From Acidithiobacillus sp. (GTDB taxonomy: Bacteria > Pseudomonadota > Gammaproteobacteria > Acidithiobacillales > Acidithiobacillaceae), in assembly GCA_028065135.1 (NCBI GenBank), contig JAPTWR010000057.1:1-42504 (forward strand): 42,504 bases of DNA. The letters run 5' to 3'. Position 1 is the first letter of the stretch; every line of letters begins with the position of its first letter. Positions 27,718-35,492 of the stretch are shown here, in pieces. Made by a program: the position numbers and the translations under genes. Below the pieces are notes generated by a model. It did no database searches, was not told the origin of the DNA, and worked only from the letters and a program-made list of their open reading frames with translations.

Positions 27718-28416
27718 TCAATGCCCTTCGGCCCAGCGCCGTAGGGCAGGCGGGTCGGGGACAATAATCATCCGGCGTTCCACTTCTATGAGTCCGGCCT
27801 TACGTATGCGGGTCAACACCCGCGACAGGGTTTCCGGCGCCAGGCCCAAACGCGCCGCCACCGCCGCTTTCCTGGCAGGGAGTTCGAAGGCCGCGGGACC
27901 ATTTAGCATCGGGCACAGATCCAGCAGATAACTCACTAGCCGCTGCTCCGCCGATTCCACACTCAGATGACGCAGTTCCTTGACCAGAAAATGTAGGCGC
28001 ATGCTGAGGCGTGCCAGCATCTGGCGCATCAACAATGGCCGTTGCTCCAGGCTCTCGACGAAGAGGTCCAGTGGAATCTCCAGCACCGTGGTCGCAACAT
28101 CGGCCTGCGCCGTCACCGGATAACGGCCACCGAGAAAGGCCACCGCCTCGGCGAAAAGGTCATCGGGCTGGATGATTTCGACAATTTTCTCCTGCCCGGT
28201 CGCCGCCGCCGCAATCAGATCAATTCGCCCCGATGCCAGGAAATAGAAGGATCGGGCTGACGATCCCTCGGCAAAGAGGATATCCCCTGACTCCAGAGTC
28301 AGCGGTCGGGACTGCGCCAGCAGCGGCGCGATGGCATCCTCTGGCCAGGCGGCAAAGAGCGGGGTTTGCCGTAGGCGGGGGAGCAACGCCTCCTTGTTAT
28401 TCTCCATGGGCAGCAC
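27718..28416 (-). CDS. Crp/Fnr family regulator, DNR-like (no N-terminal cysteine cluster)
   Basis: A 232-residue regulator with a cyclic-nucleotide-type beta-barrel (about 20-120; SGDILFAEG, FYFLASGRIDL), a dimerisation helix, and a C-terminal helix-turn-helix (ARLGLAPETLSRVLTRIRKAGLI) with the E-x2-SR DNA-reading pattern of the FNR group. The cysteines that hold the FNR [4Fe-4S] cluster are absent, so haem/NO sensing like DNR is the best guess. The matching TTGAC-N4-GTCAA site is in front of the globin gene. Start may be GTG at 28416 or ATG at 28407. Confidence 0.85.
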   Translation of the reverse strand: MLPMENNKEALLPRLRQTPLFAAWPEDAIAPLLAQSRPLTLESGDILFAEGSSARSFYFLASGRIDLIAAAATGQEKIVEIIQPDDLFAEAVAFLGGRYPVTAQADVATTVLEIPLDLFVESLEQRPLLMRQMLARLSMRLHFLVKELRHLSVESAEQRLVSYLLDLCPMLNGPAAFELPARKAAVAARLGLAPETLSRVLTRIRKAGLIEVERRMIIVPDPPALRRWAEGH

Positions 28417-28540
28417 TTTCTCCAGAATATGGGACGGGCAGAAAGATCAGCATCTCTTGCCACTTGCTCGACGTCAACCACCATGACCGATGTCAGGAAC
28501 TACGCAGATGAAATTCCAGATGGCGGCGCGAGTGAAACGG

Positions 28541-28559
28541 TTGGCGTATTTATTGCTTT
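28541..28559 (+). promoter_or_regulatory. Sigma-54 promoter upstream of nasS
   Basis: TTGGCGTATTTATTGCTTT has GG (28543-28544) and GC (28555-28556) exactly 10 bp apart, with the T-rich downstream edge typical of -24/-12 elements. The predicted transcript start is about 28568, 83 bp before the nasS ATG. I did not find a convincing NtrC site upstream. Confidence 0.7.
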
Positions 28560-28573
28560 GACTCAAACGTTCT

Positions 28574-28620
28574 GGACAACGACGTCCTCGCCACCTGATT
28601 CTAGGCCGCGAGGATTTTTT
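28574..28620 (+). promoter_or_regulatory. nasS leader: hexaloop hairpin overlapping an intrinsic terminator
   Basis: GGAC-(AACGAC)-GTCC at 28574-28587 has a six-base loop with A at 1 and G at 4, the ANTAR-binding signature. Its right arm shares bases with the left arm of a terminator: TCCTCGC (28585-28591) pairs with GCGAGGA (28608-28614), with an inner CCT/AGG, then TTTTTT. The two structures exclude each other, as needed for antitermination. The stem of the first hairpin is only 4 bp and I see no second hexaloop hairpin before it. Confidence 0.6.
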
Positions 28621-28650
28621 GTAGGTGCCGCTTATTTTGGAGAATCTATC

Positions 28651-29814
28651 ATGGCGCATGAACACTCTCTCAGCATTGGCTATGTAGCTCTGGTCGATAG
28701 CGCACCGTTGATTGTAGCCCGCGAGGGCGGCTTCTTTGCCGAACAGGGTCTGCAGGTGGACTTACAGCGGGAACCGTCCTGGGCGAGTTTGCGTGACCAT
28801 CTACTTTTCGGTGATCTGGTGGCAGCGCATGCCCTGGCACCGCTGCCGCTGGCGGCGACACTGGGCATCGCCTCACCGCGAATACCGGTGATAACGGCAT
28901 TGACACTGTCCTTGAACGGCAATGCGATCACTGTGAGCAGCGCGCTGCACCAACGTTTGACGGATGCAGGTCTGACAGGCGGAGATCAGCCCCTGTTGGC
29001 GGCCACCGCTTTGCACCGGGTCATTCAGGCATATCCTGCCACCAAACTATGCTTCGCGGTGGTATCGCCGGTATCCAACCATCATTATCAACTGCGCCAC
29101 TGGCTACAGGCGGCGGGCATTGATCCGGCGACGCAGGTGCAGATCAGCGTGGTGCCACCGCGCTACATGGTGGAGGCGCTGCGCGCCGGCGAGATCGATG
29201 GCTACTGTGTTGGTGAGCCCTGGGGAACTCTGGCCGCGGTGGAGGGGGTGGGAATGCCCATCGTCAGCAGTTACGCTCTCTGGAACAACATGATGGAAAA
29301 GGTACTCGCCGTGCGCGAGGACTGGGCCTTGGCGCAGCCTGGGGTACATCAGGCCCTGATTCGCGCGGTTCTGGCGGCAGGGCACTGGCTGGATGATCCA
29401 CAGCATCGGCTGGAGGCAGCACCTTGGGTGGCGGCGGCCATTGATGTACCTGCTGAAGTCGTCGCACTGGCACTGACCGGCTCGGTGCCGGGCTTACCGC
29501 AGCGGGAGGATTTCCATGTGTTTACGCGCTATTCAGCGAATTTTCCCTGGCATTCCCATGCGCACTGGCTGGTGCGGCAGATGCAGGCAGCAGGTCAATG
29601 GCCGGAGGGTGCGGATGCCGCGATACTCATTCCGCGGGTGTATCGCAGCGCCGAATACCGGCAGGCGGCGCATGCCCTGCGGATTCCCGTGCCGAAAGAG
29701 GACTTCGTCGCCTGGGGCGGCGAAGCGCAGCCCTGGTTGCTGGCGGATGATCAGGGGGGCACGATCCGCATGGGTGCCAGCCGCATTTTTGATGGGAGCG
29801 GCGTGTTGCCGTAA
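28651..29814 (+). CDS. nasS: NasS-type nitrate sensor (NrtA-like, no signal peptide)
   Basis: A 387-residue protein with the NrtA/CmpA-type nitrate-binding fold: GYVALVDSAPLIVARE near the start, VVPPRYMVEAL, DGYCVGEPWG near 190 and FTRYSANFPW near 290. It has no signal peptide or lipobox and there are no ABC permease or ATPase genes, which fits a cytoplasmic sensor rather than a transporter subunit. In known systems NasS holds NasT inactive until nitrate or nitrite binds. nasT lies at the far end of this locus. The ATG at 28651 has TTGGAGA 8 nt upstream; longer 5' frames cross the leader terminator. Confidence 0.85.
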   Translation: MAHEHSLSIGYVALVDSAPLIVAREGGFFAEQGLQVDLQREPSWASLRDHLLFGDLVAAHALAPLPLAATLGIASPRIPVITALTLSLNGNAITVSSALHQRLTDAGLTGGDQPLLAATALHRVIQAYPATKLCFAVVSPVSNHHYQLRHWLQAAGIDPATQVQISVVPPRYMVEALRAGEIDGYCVGEPWGTLAAVEGVGMPIVSSYALWNNMMEKVLAVREDWALAQPGVHQALIRAVLAAGHWLDDPQHRLEAAPWVAAAIDVPAEVVALALTGSVPGLPQREDFHVFTRYSANFPWHSHAHWLVRQMQAAGQWPEGADAAILIPRVYRSAEYRQAAHALRIPVPKEDFVAWGGEAQPWLLADDQGGTIRMGASRIFDGSGVLP

Positions 29815-29821
29815 AGCCGCT

Positions 29822-29851
29822 TGCACCATGATAACGCGAAATTTTGGTGCA
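29822..29851. promoter_or_regulatory. NtrC-like enhancer half-sites upstream of narK
   Basis: TGCACC (29822-29827) and GGTGCA (29846-29851) are the two halves of the NtrC consensus TGCACC-N5-GGTGCA, here separated by 18 bp. They may represent two overlapping or adjacent sites each with one good half. They lie about 170-195 bp upstream of the predicted start, a usual enhancer distance. Confidence 0.5.
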
Positions 29852-29992
29852 TCCGCACTGGTATTGCCCATCGCACGCGCTTCCCGGAGAGGTTTCGCAC
29901 CCCCGCATTCTTGTGGTCCTTTGGCAGAAAAGCCTATGAATATGCCGCACGACGGCACGGCGTCGGCACATTCGGCGGCACTACACAAATAA

Positions 29993-30009
29993 TGGCATGA
30001 TAACTGCTT
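29993..30009 (+). promoter_or_regulatory. Sigma-54 promoter of narK
   Basis: TGGCATGATAACTGCTT has GG (29994-29995) and GC (30006-30007) separated by exactly 10 bp and fits the TGGCAC-N5-TTGC consensus well. The predicted transcript start is about 30019. Confidence 0.75.
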
Positions 30010-30024
30010 AAAGACCCACAAGCA

Positions 30025-30064
30025 CTGTTCACCGACGGACAGCGTTTTGGAACGAAGGCGTTCC
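30025..30064 (+). promoter_or_regulatory. narK leader: tandem hairpins of ANTAR-target type
   Basis: Hairpin 1 is CTGTTC-(ACCGAC)-GGACAG (30025-30042), one G-U pair, with a six-base loop having A1 and G4. Hairpin 2 is GGAAC-(GAAGGC)-GTTCC (30049-30064), six-base loop with G4 but G rather than A at position 1. The right arm of hairpin 2 (30060-30064) lies inside the left arm of the following terminator, so they are mutually exclusive. This matches the layout bound by ANTAR proteins such as NasR and NasT. Confidence 0.7.
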
Positions 30065-30092
30065 TGGCCCACCAGCCAGGAGCGCCTTTTTT
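30057..30092 (+). terminator. Leader terminator (attenuator) of narK
   Basis: GGCGTTCCTGGC (30057-30068) pairs over 12 bp with GCCAGGAGCGCC (30075-30086), one G-U pair, around CCACCA and is followed by TTTTTT. It lies between the sigma-54 promoter and the narK start, so transcription must pass it for expression. Confidence 0.88.
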
Positions 30093-30125
30093 CATGTCCA
30101 GCACTCTGCCTTCAAGGAGGCCATG

Positions 30126-31529
30126 ATGAAAGAACTTTTGACGCTGCTGCGCACCGGCAACTGGCGGGCGCTGGTTGCCAGCTTTCTCTATTTCGATACT
30201 GGTTTTACGGTTTGGCTGCTCTACGGCCCCCTCGCGCCGTACATGATCAAGACCTTGGGACTCACCCCTGCGGAACAGGGTTTTCTAGTCGCCGTCCCGG
30301 TACTGGCGGCAGCGATTCTACGCGTCGCCATGGGTAATCTCTATCAGACCATGGACGGGCGCTGGCTAGCACTGGGCGGCATTGCCCTATCGGCCATTCC
30401 GCCGCTTTTCCTGCTTTTTTATCCGTTGGCACCCAGCTTTTCCCTGCTGATTGTCCTCGGCATTCTGCTCGGTGTGGGAGGTGCCAGTTTTGCGGTGGCG
30501 CTGCCGATGGCGGGGAGCAATTATCCCGCCAAAGTACAGGGGACGGTCCTGGGGATCGCGGCGGCCGGTAACATTGGCGCGGTACTGGATGGCTTTCTGT
30601 TTCCGCCGCTGGCCGCCCAGTTCGGCTGGGCGCACGCTACGGCCGCCGCTCTGCCCCTGCTGGCACTGGCCGGAGTAATGATGTTCTTCTGGGGTAAGGA
30701 CAACGCGCCGAAAAGCGGGCACGTCGGACAGGCGCTGGCCAGTTTTGCAGCAACACTGGCCGGACTGGCCTTTCTGGCGGTGGCGACACCGCTGGGTTGG
30801 CTCGGACTACACGGCAAGGCTGCGCTGCTGATGCTGCCAGTCTTCGGAGTGCTGCTCGCGGGTTCGGTGCTACCGCAGCGTTACCGCCTAGCCCTCCGAG
30901 AGCGCGACACCTGGGTCATCATCCTCATCTACAGCATCACGTTCGGCGGTTTCGTGGGCATGTCCTCCTACATCAGTCTGTTGCTGGTATCTTTGTATCA
31001 TTTGCCAAAAATCGAGGCGGGTATGTTGATGGCGCTATTTGCCTTCACCGGCGCCATGTTGCGGCCCTTGGGCGGGATGCTAGCCGACCGGGTTTCCGGG
31101 GTTATCGCCCTGCGCTGGTTTCTCGGCGGCATCGCGCTGACGGACGCCGCTTTTGCCCTGTGGACGCCGTCGCCAACCGTGGCCGTGGCCCTGCTGCTCT
31201 TCCTTTATGCCTGCTTCGGGCTGGGCAATGGCGCGACCTTTCAACTGGTACCCCTGCGCTGGCCGCTGAAGACCGGAATCATGACGGGCATCATTGGCGC
31301 GGCGGGCGGGATTGGTGGCTTCTATCTGCCGGTAATCCTTGGCATCGCCAAGGAAGAAACAGGGACCTATCACCTTGGCTTCGCCTGCTTCGCCCTCCTC
31401 GCGACGACGGCGCTGGGACTGGTGCTGGCCATGCGCCGCCACTGGCTACCCTGGGCACGACATGAAGTCGCCGCTGCGGACGCCGTCAGCCCCCCCGCTT
31501 TGCAAAACGCGGCGGCCATAAGCGAATAA
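30126..31529 (+). CDS. narK: Nitrate/nitrite transporter, MFS NNP family
   Basis: A 12-helix major-facilitator protein of 467 residues. NNP-family marks are the early FDTGFTVWLLYGPLAPYM, a glycine-rich GILLGVGGASFAVALP and the GIIGAAGGIGGFYLPVILG nitrate signature in the second half. It should import nitrate for the reductase encoded downstream. No ABC nitrate importer is present, so this is the likely sole route in the locus. AGGAGG is 2 nt from the ATG at 30123 and 5 nt from that at 30126, so I prefer the latter. A porin gene follows in the same unit. Confidence 0.93.
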   Translation: MKELLTLLRTGNWRALVASFLYFDTGFTVWLLYGPLAPYMIKTLGLTPAEQGFLVAVPVLAAAILRVAMGNLYQTMDGRWLALGGIALSAIPPLFLLFYPLAPSFSLLIVLGILLGVGGASFAVALPMAGSNYPAKVQGTVLGIAAAGNIGAVLDGFLFPPLAAQFGWAHATAAALPLLALAGVMMFFWGKDNAPKSGHVGQALASFAATLAGLAFLAVATPLGWLGLHGKAALLMLPVFGVLLAGSVLPQRYRLALRERDTWVIILIYSITFGGFVGMSSYISLLLVSLYHLPKIEAGMLMALFAFTGAMLRPLGGMLADRVSGVIALRWFLGGIALTDAAFALWTPSPTVAVALLLFLYACFGLGNGATFQLVPLRWPLKTGIMTGIIGAAGGIGGFYLPVILGIAKEETGTYHLGFACFALLATTALGLVLAMRRHWLPWARHEVAAADAVSPPALQNAAAISE

Positions 31530-31551
31530 CCCTAAAATACTGGAGAAACCC

Positions 31552-32790
31552 ATGTCGCAGTCATTTTTACATCGACGTCGTCATTACGCCGCCGCCCTCT
31601 TCGCCCTGCTGGCCAGCACCGCTCAGGCAGACACCCTGACCAATGCCATCAGCGGTGGCCAGGTCAACCTCGACTTTCGTCCGCGCTATGAATTCATGTC
31701 TCAGGCGAACAAAAACGACGCCAATGCCTTCACGGTGCAAACCCTGCTTGGTCTGGCGAGCAAGCCCGTCGCCGGGATCAGCGCCGATCTGCAGTTCATC
31801 AATGTGGCCGGGATCGTCGATCAATACAACAGCCTGAAAAACGGTAAAGCAGCCTATTCACTGATTCCCGATCCAGAGGAAACCAACGTCAACCAGGCCT
31901 ATCTCCAGTATGCGGGCATTCCCGGTCTGCGCCTGCGCGCCGGCCGTCAGGAAATCAATCTCGATGACGAACGCTTTGTTGGTGCGGTGGGTTTTCGGCA
32001 GACGCCGCAGAGTTTCGATGCCGTTTCGGCGCAGGACGAAGCACTGCCCGATCTGACACTTTACGGGGCTTATATATGGCGGATCAAAAACATCCTCAAT
32101 GAAAATGTGCCATCGCGAACCTTTCTCAGTGAGATGAGCTGGACACCATCCCCCTTACTGCATGCGCAAGCCTTCGGCTATGGCTATGGGAATCAGGCGC
32201 ATAGCGCCATTCCCGGAGCGGCGGCATGTTTTCTGGCGGGTAATGCGCAGGTTTGTAACAGCGCTACGCTGGGCGTACGGGTGCAGGGCGCCATTCCTCT
32301 GGGGGACGCTCTGCACCTGCCCTACGACCTGAGCTATGCCAAACAGTTGCCTTATGACAGCGGGGGTGCGGCGGTGAATGCCCAGTATTATCACGTTGGT
32401 GCCGGTCTGGCGCTGCCGGAGATCTGGCTGCATGCCGACTACATGGTCATGGGGACAAATAGTCAGGGCAGTTACGGCTTTCAAACGCCGCTCGCCACCA
32501 AACATGCCTTTAATGGCTGGGCAGAAGTTTTTCTGGTTACGCCGCCCAAAGGTTTGCGTAGCCTGTACTGCACCCTCGGCGGTAAGCTCATGGGCACCCA
32601 ACTGGCGGCCATTTATTATGATTTTCAGGCCGACCGCGGGGGTGCGCAATACGGGTACGAGCTGGATTTGTCGGCCACCCGCAGTTTTTCCAAACACTGG
32701 GGTGCCGGAGTACAGTACGCGAATTACCGGCGCACCAGTTACGGAGTGAATACCGAGGGCGCTTGGATTTTCGTGACGGCGAAATTCTAG
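31552..32790 (+). CDS. Outer-membrane porin, alginate-export-like beta-barrel
   Basis: A 412-residue protein with a signal peptide cleaved near residue 26 (STAQA), alternating beta-strand pattern, conserved-looking RLRAGRQEINLDDERFVG, and a terminal phenylalanine typical of outer-membrane barrels. It follows narK by 22 bp and probably lets nitrate or nitrite cross the outer membrane. The family assignment is from the RAGRQE-type pattern and is moderately sure; the substrate is inferred from context. Confidence 0.8.
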   Translation: MSQSFLHRRRHYAAALFALLASTAQADTLTNAISGGQVNLDFRPRYEFMSQANKNDANAFTVQTLLGLASKPVAGISADLQFINVAGIVDQYNSLKNGKAAYSLIPDPEETNVNQAYLQYAGIPGLRLRAGRQEINLDDERFVGAVGFRQTPQSFDAVSAQDEALPDLTLYGAYIWRIKNILNENVPSRTFLSEMSWTPSPLLHAQAFGYGYGNQAHSAIPGAAACFLAGNAQVCNSATLGVRVQGAIPLGDALHLPYDLSYAKQLPYDSGGAAVNAQYYHVGAGLALPEIWLHADYMVMGTNSQGSYGFQTPLATKHAFNGWAEVFLVTPPKGLRSLYCTLGGKLMGTQLAAIYYDFQADRGGAQYGYELDLSATRSFSKHWGAGVQYANYRRTSYGVNTEGAWIFVTAKF

Positions 32791-32807
32791 CCGCAGCGTC
32801 GCCCAAT

Positions 32808-32843
32808 TGCGCCATTTTGATGCAACTGCACCAGCGGTCGCAC
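32808..32843. promoter_or_regulatory. NtrC-like sites upstream of nirB
   Basis: TGCGCCATTTTGATGCA (32808-32824) differs from TGCACCA-N3-TGGTGCA at two positions. A second half-site TGCACC (32827-32832) followed by GTCGCA lies next to it. The pair is about 90-125 bp upstream of the predicted nirB transcript start. Confidence 0.6.
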
Positions 32844-32905
32844 CATAATACGTCATGGCACAGCAGCGTATACCATAATTATCTGTTTTTATTTGCCATG
32901 AAATC

Positions 32906-32922
32906 AGGCACGACTATTGCTT
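32906..32922 (+). promoter_or_regulatory. Sigma-54 promoter of the nirB operon
   Basis: AGGCACGACTATTGCTT matches TGGCACG-N4-TTGC at all but the first base, with GG (32907-32908) and GC (32919-32920) 10 bp apart. The predicted start is about 32932. Confidence 0.82.
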
Positions 32923-32937
32923 TAATAATTCACAACG

Positions 32938-32981
32938 CGATCCCCAATGATCGTTATAGTGCAAAACGGCAAAGGCGTCGT
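32938..32981 (+). promoter_or_regulatory. nirB leader: tandem hairpins with hexaloops
   Basis: Hairpin 1 is CGATC-(CCCAAT)-GATCG (32938-32953), a perfect stem with a six-base loop that lacks the A1/G4 pair. Hairpin 2 is ACGGC-(AAAGGC)-GTCGT (32966-32981), one G-U pair, whose loop has A1 and G4. Hairpin 2 shares bases with the left arm of the following terminator, so only one of them can form. This is the third such leader in the locus. Confidence 0.65.
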
Positions 32982-33009
32982 CAGCAATTCGGCTGACGAC
33001 GCCTTTTTT
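32974..33009 (+). terminator. Leader terminator (attenuator) of nirB
   Basis: GGCGTCGTCAGC (32974-32985) pairs perfectly over 12 bp with GCTGACGACGCC (32992-33003) around AATTCG, followed by TTTTTT. It lies between the sigma-54 promoter and nirB and is 20 bp before the start codon. It could also end the porin transcript. Confidence 0.9.
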
Positions 33010-33028
33010 CTATTTCAGGAGCCTTAAA

Positions 33029-35482
33029 ATGATGAACCCCGTAGCTGTACAACATCGCAAAGCGCGTCTGGTGGTGGTCGGCAACGGCATGGCGGGTATT
33101 CGCGCCGTCGAAGAACTGCTGAAAATGGCGCCGGAACTCTACGAGATTACCATTTTTGGGGATGAGCCCCATCCCAATTACAACAGGATTCTCCTCACTC
33201 CGGTGCTCGCCGGGGAGATGGCCTTGGAAGAAACCATTCTCAACCCGCTGGGTTGGTATGCGGAACACGGAATTACTCTACATACCGGAAGCCGAGTGAC
33301 AGCCATAGATCGGGTGAAGCGACAAGTGCTGACCGAAGACGGATGCTCCGCGCCTTACGATCGTCTGTTGTTAGCCATCGGAGCGGCAGCGGCTATTGCA
33401 CCCATTCCCGGCAACCACCTGCCCGGAGTATTCAGCTACCGGGATATGTCCGATGTAGAAGAACTCACCCGTAGCAGCGAGCTGGGTGGTGAAGCGGTGG
33501 TTATCGGTGGCGGCCTGCTGGGACTGGAAGTGGCCCACGGGCTACGCGCGCGGGGCATGGGAGTGACCGTGGTGCATCGTCGTGCCTGGCCATTGGACAA
33601 GCAACTGGATGCCCGTGGCGGTGCCCTGCTGCAGAAGGCCATGGAGGACCGTGGGGTGCGTTTTCTGCTCGACAAGGAAAGTGCCGAGATACTCGGTGAT
33701 ACCCACGTCACCGGCCTGCGTTTTACCGATGACAGCGAAATTTCGGCGGACGTGCTGGTGATGACTATCGGCATCAAACCACGCATTGCCATCGCCCAGG
33801 CTGCCGGTTTGCAATGCGAGACCGGCATTCTGGTCAATGATACCCTGCAAACATACGACCCTCGCATTTATGCCGTCGGCGAATGTGTGCAGCACCGCGG
33901 TCAGACTTACGGGCTGGTAGCGCCGCTGTTTGAACAGGCCAAGGTGGCCGCCAATCATCTCGCCGAGTACGGGCGGATGCGTTATCAGGGCTCGGTCACC
34001 AGTACCAAACTCAAGGTCACGGGAATTGAACTGTTTTCTGCCGGGGACTTTATGGGGGGCGAAGGGTTTGAGGAGGTTACCCTGTTGGATGGCAATCAGG
34101 GTATCTATAAGAAAGTTATTTTACAGGACAACAAGGTGGTCGGCGGTTTGCTTTATGGGGATACCAGCATCGGTCCATGGCTGTTTCAGCTCATGCGCGA
34201 TGGCACGGACGTCTCCGCCTTCCGCGACAATATTGTTTTCGGCGAAACCCATCTGGGCAATTCTGGTCATGCCGGTGAAAACCAGGCTTCGCGGCTGGCC
34301 GACGGGGCCGAGATCTGCGGCTGTAATGGCGTAGCCAAGGGCAGTATCGTCAGAGCCATCCGCGAGCAAGGCCTGTTTACACTGGAGGAGGTGCGCAAAT
34401 GCACCAAGGCCAGCGCCTCCTGCGGTTCCTGCACCGGATTGGTGGAACAGTTGCTAGCCAGCACCCTTGGCGGTTTTTATGACAGCAGCCCGAAAAAAAA
34501 GGCGCTCTGCGGCTGTACCGATTTCACCCATCAAGAGATCCGCGATGCCATTATCCAGCAAAAGCTCCTCTCCGTACGGCAGACTTTCGCCCGTCTGGGC
34601 TGGCGGCACCCCGGCGGTTGCGCCACCTGTCGGCCGGCGGTGAATTACTACGTGCGCACCGCCTGGCCAGCAGAGGGTCTGGACGATGCCCAGTCTCGCT
34701 TCATCAACGAGCGTGCCCATGCCAACATTCAGAAAGATGGCACCTATTCAGTGATTCCCCGTATTTACGGCGGAGTAACCAGTCCTGCGGAGCTCAAGCG
34801 CATCGCCGAAGTGGCGGAACGCCATAACGTGCCGATGGTGAAGTTTACCGGCGGCCAGCGTCTCGACCTGCTCGGCGTGAAAAAGGAAGACTTGCCGCAA
34901 ATCTGGGCGGAACTGGGCATGCCTTCGGGGCACGCCTACGGTAAGGCTCTGCGTACCGTAAAATCTTGTGTGGGTACTGAATTCTGCCGCTTCGGGGTGC
35001 AGGACAGCACCCACCTGGCCATCGAACTGGAGAAGGGGCTAGAGCGCATGTGGGCACCACACAAGGTAAAGCTCGCTGTCTCCGGCTGTCCGCGCAATTG
35101 TTCTGAGAGCACCATCAAGGACTTTGGCATCATCGGCGTCGATTCGGGCTGGGAACTTTATGTGGGCGGCAACGGCGGTATGAAGGTGCGTGCCGCTGAA
35201 CTCCTCTGCAAGGTCAAAACCCATGATGAAGTGCTGGAAATGGCTAAGGCCTTTCTGCAAATGTACCGGGAAGATGCCCAATATCTGGAGCGTACCGCGC
35301 CCTGGGTGGAACGGGTCGGCCTGGACCACATAAAAGCCGTTGTGGTGATGGATGTGGCGTCCCGCCAACAGCTCGCCGCACGCCTGGATTTCGCCCTGTC
35401 CCAGGAAAAAGATCCTTGGGCGGAAGCGGTTTCCGGTTGCCTGAACATTCACGCCGCGCCCTTGCGCCGCATCCCTGCTTGA
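33029..35482 (+). CDS. nirB: Assimilatory nitrite reductase (NADH), large subunit
   Basis: Reduces nitrite to ammonium in the cytoplasm with NADH. The 817 residues start with an FAD/NAD oxidoreductase (VVVGNGMAGIRAVEEL; GGGLLGLEVAHGL near 155). Two BFD-like [2Fe-2S] segments follow (CGCNGVAKG with CGSCTG near 430-475; CGCTDF with CATCRP near 490-540). The sirohaem/[4Fe-4S] module has the ligands CVGTEFC near 650 and CPRNC near 690. AGGAG is 7 nt before the ATG. First gene of a unit with nirD, nasA and the sirohaem genes. Confidence 0.97.
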   Translation: MMNPVAVQHRKARLVVVGNGMAGIRAVEELLKMAPELYEITIFGDEPHPNYNRILLTPVLAGEMALEETILNPLGWYAEHGITLHTGSRVTAIDRVKRQVLTEDGCSAPYDRLLLAIGAAAAIAPIPGNHLPGVFSYRDMSDVEELTRSSELGGEAVVIGGGLLGLEVAHGLRARGMGVTVVHRRAWPLDKQLDARGGALLQKAMEDRGVRFLLDKESAEILGDTHVTGLRFTDDSEISADVLVMTIGIKPRIAIAQAAGLQCETGILVNDTLQTYDPRIYAVGECVQHRGQTYGLVAPLFEQAKVAANHLAEYGRMRYQGSVTSTKLKVTGIELFSAGDFMGGEGFEEVTLLDGNQGIYKKVILQDNKVVGGLLYGDTSIGPWLFQLMRDGTDVSAFRDNIVFGETHLGNSGHAGENQASRLADGAEICGCNGVAKGSIVRAIREQGLFTLEEVRKCTKASASCGSCTGLVEQLLASTLGGFYDSSPKKKALCGCTDFTHQEIRDAIIQQKLLSVRQTFARLGWRHPGGCATCRPAVNYYVRTAWPAEGLDDAQSRFINERAHANIQKDGTYSVIPRIYGGVTSPAELKRIAEVAERHNVPMVKFTGGQRLDLLGVKKEDLPQIWAELGMPSGHAYGKALRTVKSCVGTEFCRFGVQDSTHLAIELEKGLERMWAPHKVKLAVSGCPRNCSESTIKDFGIIGVDSGWELYVGGNGGMKVRAAELLCKVKTHDEVLEMAKAFLQMYREDAQYLERTAPWVERVGLDHIKAVVVMDVASRQQLAARLDFALSQEKDPWAEAVSGCLNIHAAPLRRIPA

Positions 35483-35492
35483 GGTGATCCCC

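Larger units (their letters stand above)
29815..30125. other. nasS-narK intergenic control region
   Basis: No gene seen. It contains, in order, the NtrC-like inverted repeat (29822-29851), the sigma-54 promoter (29993-30009), two leader hairpins (30025-30064), an intrinsic terminator (30057-30092) and the narK ribosome site AAGGAGG (30114-30120). Confidence 0.7.

Noticed and set aside
27693..27721. TTGACGCGGATCGCGCGGATCAA as an FNR-type site
   Set aside because: The half-sites are far too widely spaced and it lies at the 3' end of the Crp/Fnr gene.
28315..28338. TGCGCC...GGCGCG as an NtrC site for nasS
   Set aside because: It lies within the Crp/Fnr coding region and the right half matches poorly; likely due to GC-rich codons.
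28429..28650. Upstream extension of the nasS frame
   Set aside because: It crosses the sigma-54 promoter and the leader terminator, and the ATG at 28651 has a good ribosome site.
30005..30024. TGCTT...AAGCA stem as the first narK leader hairpin
   Set aside because: It overlaps the -12 element and precedes the predicted transcript start, so it would not be in the RNA.
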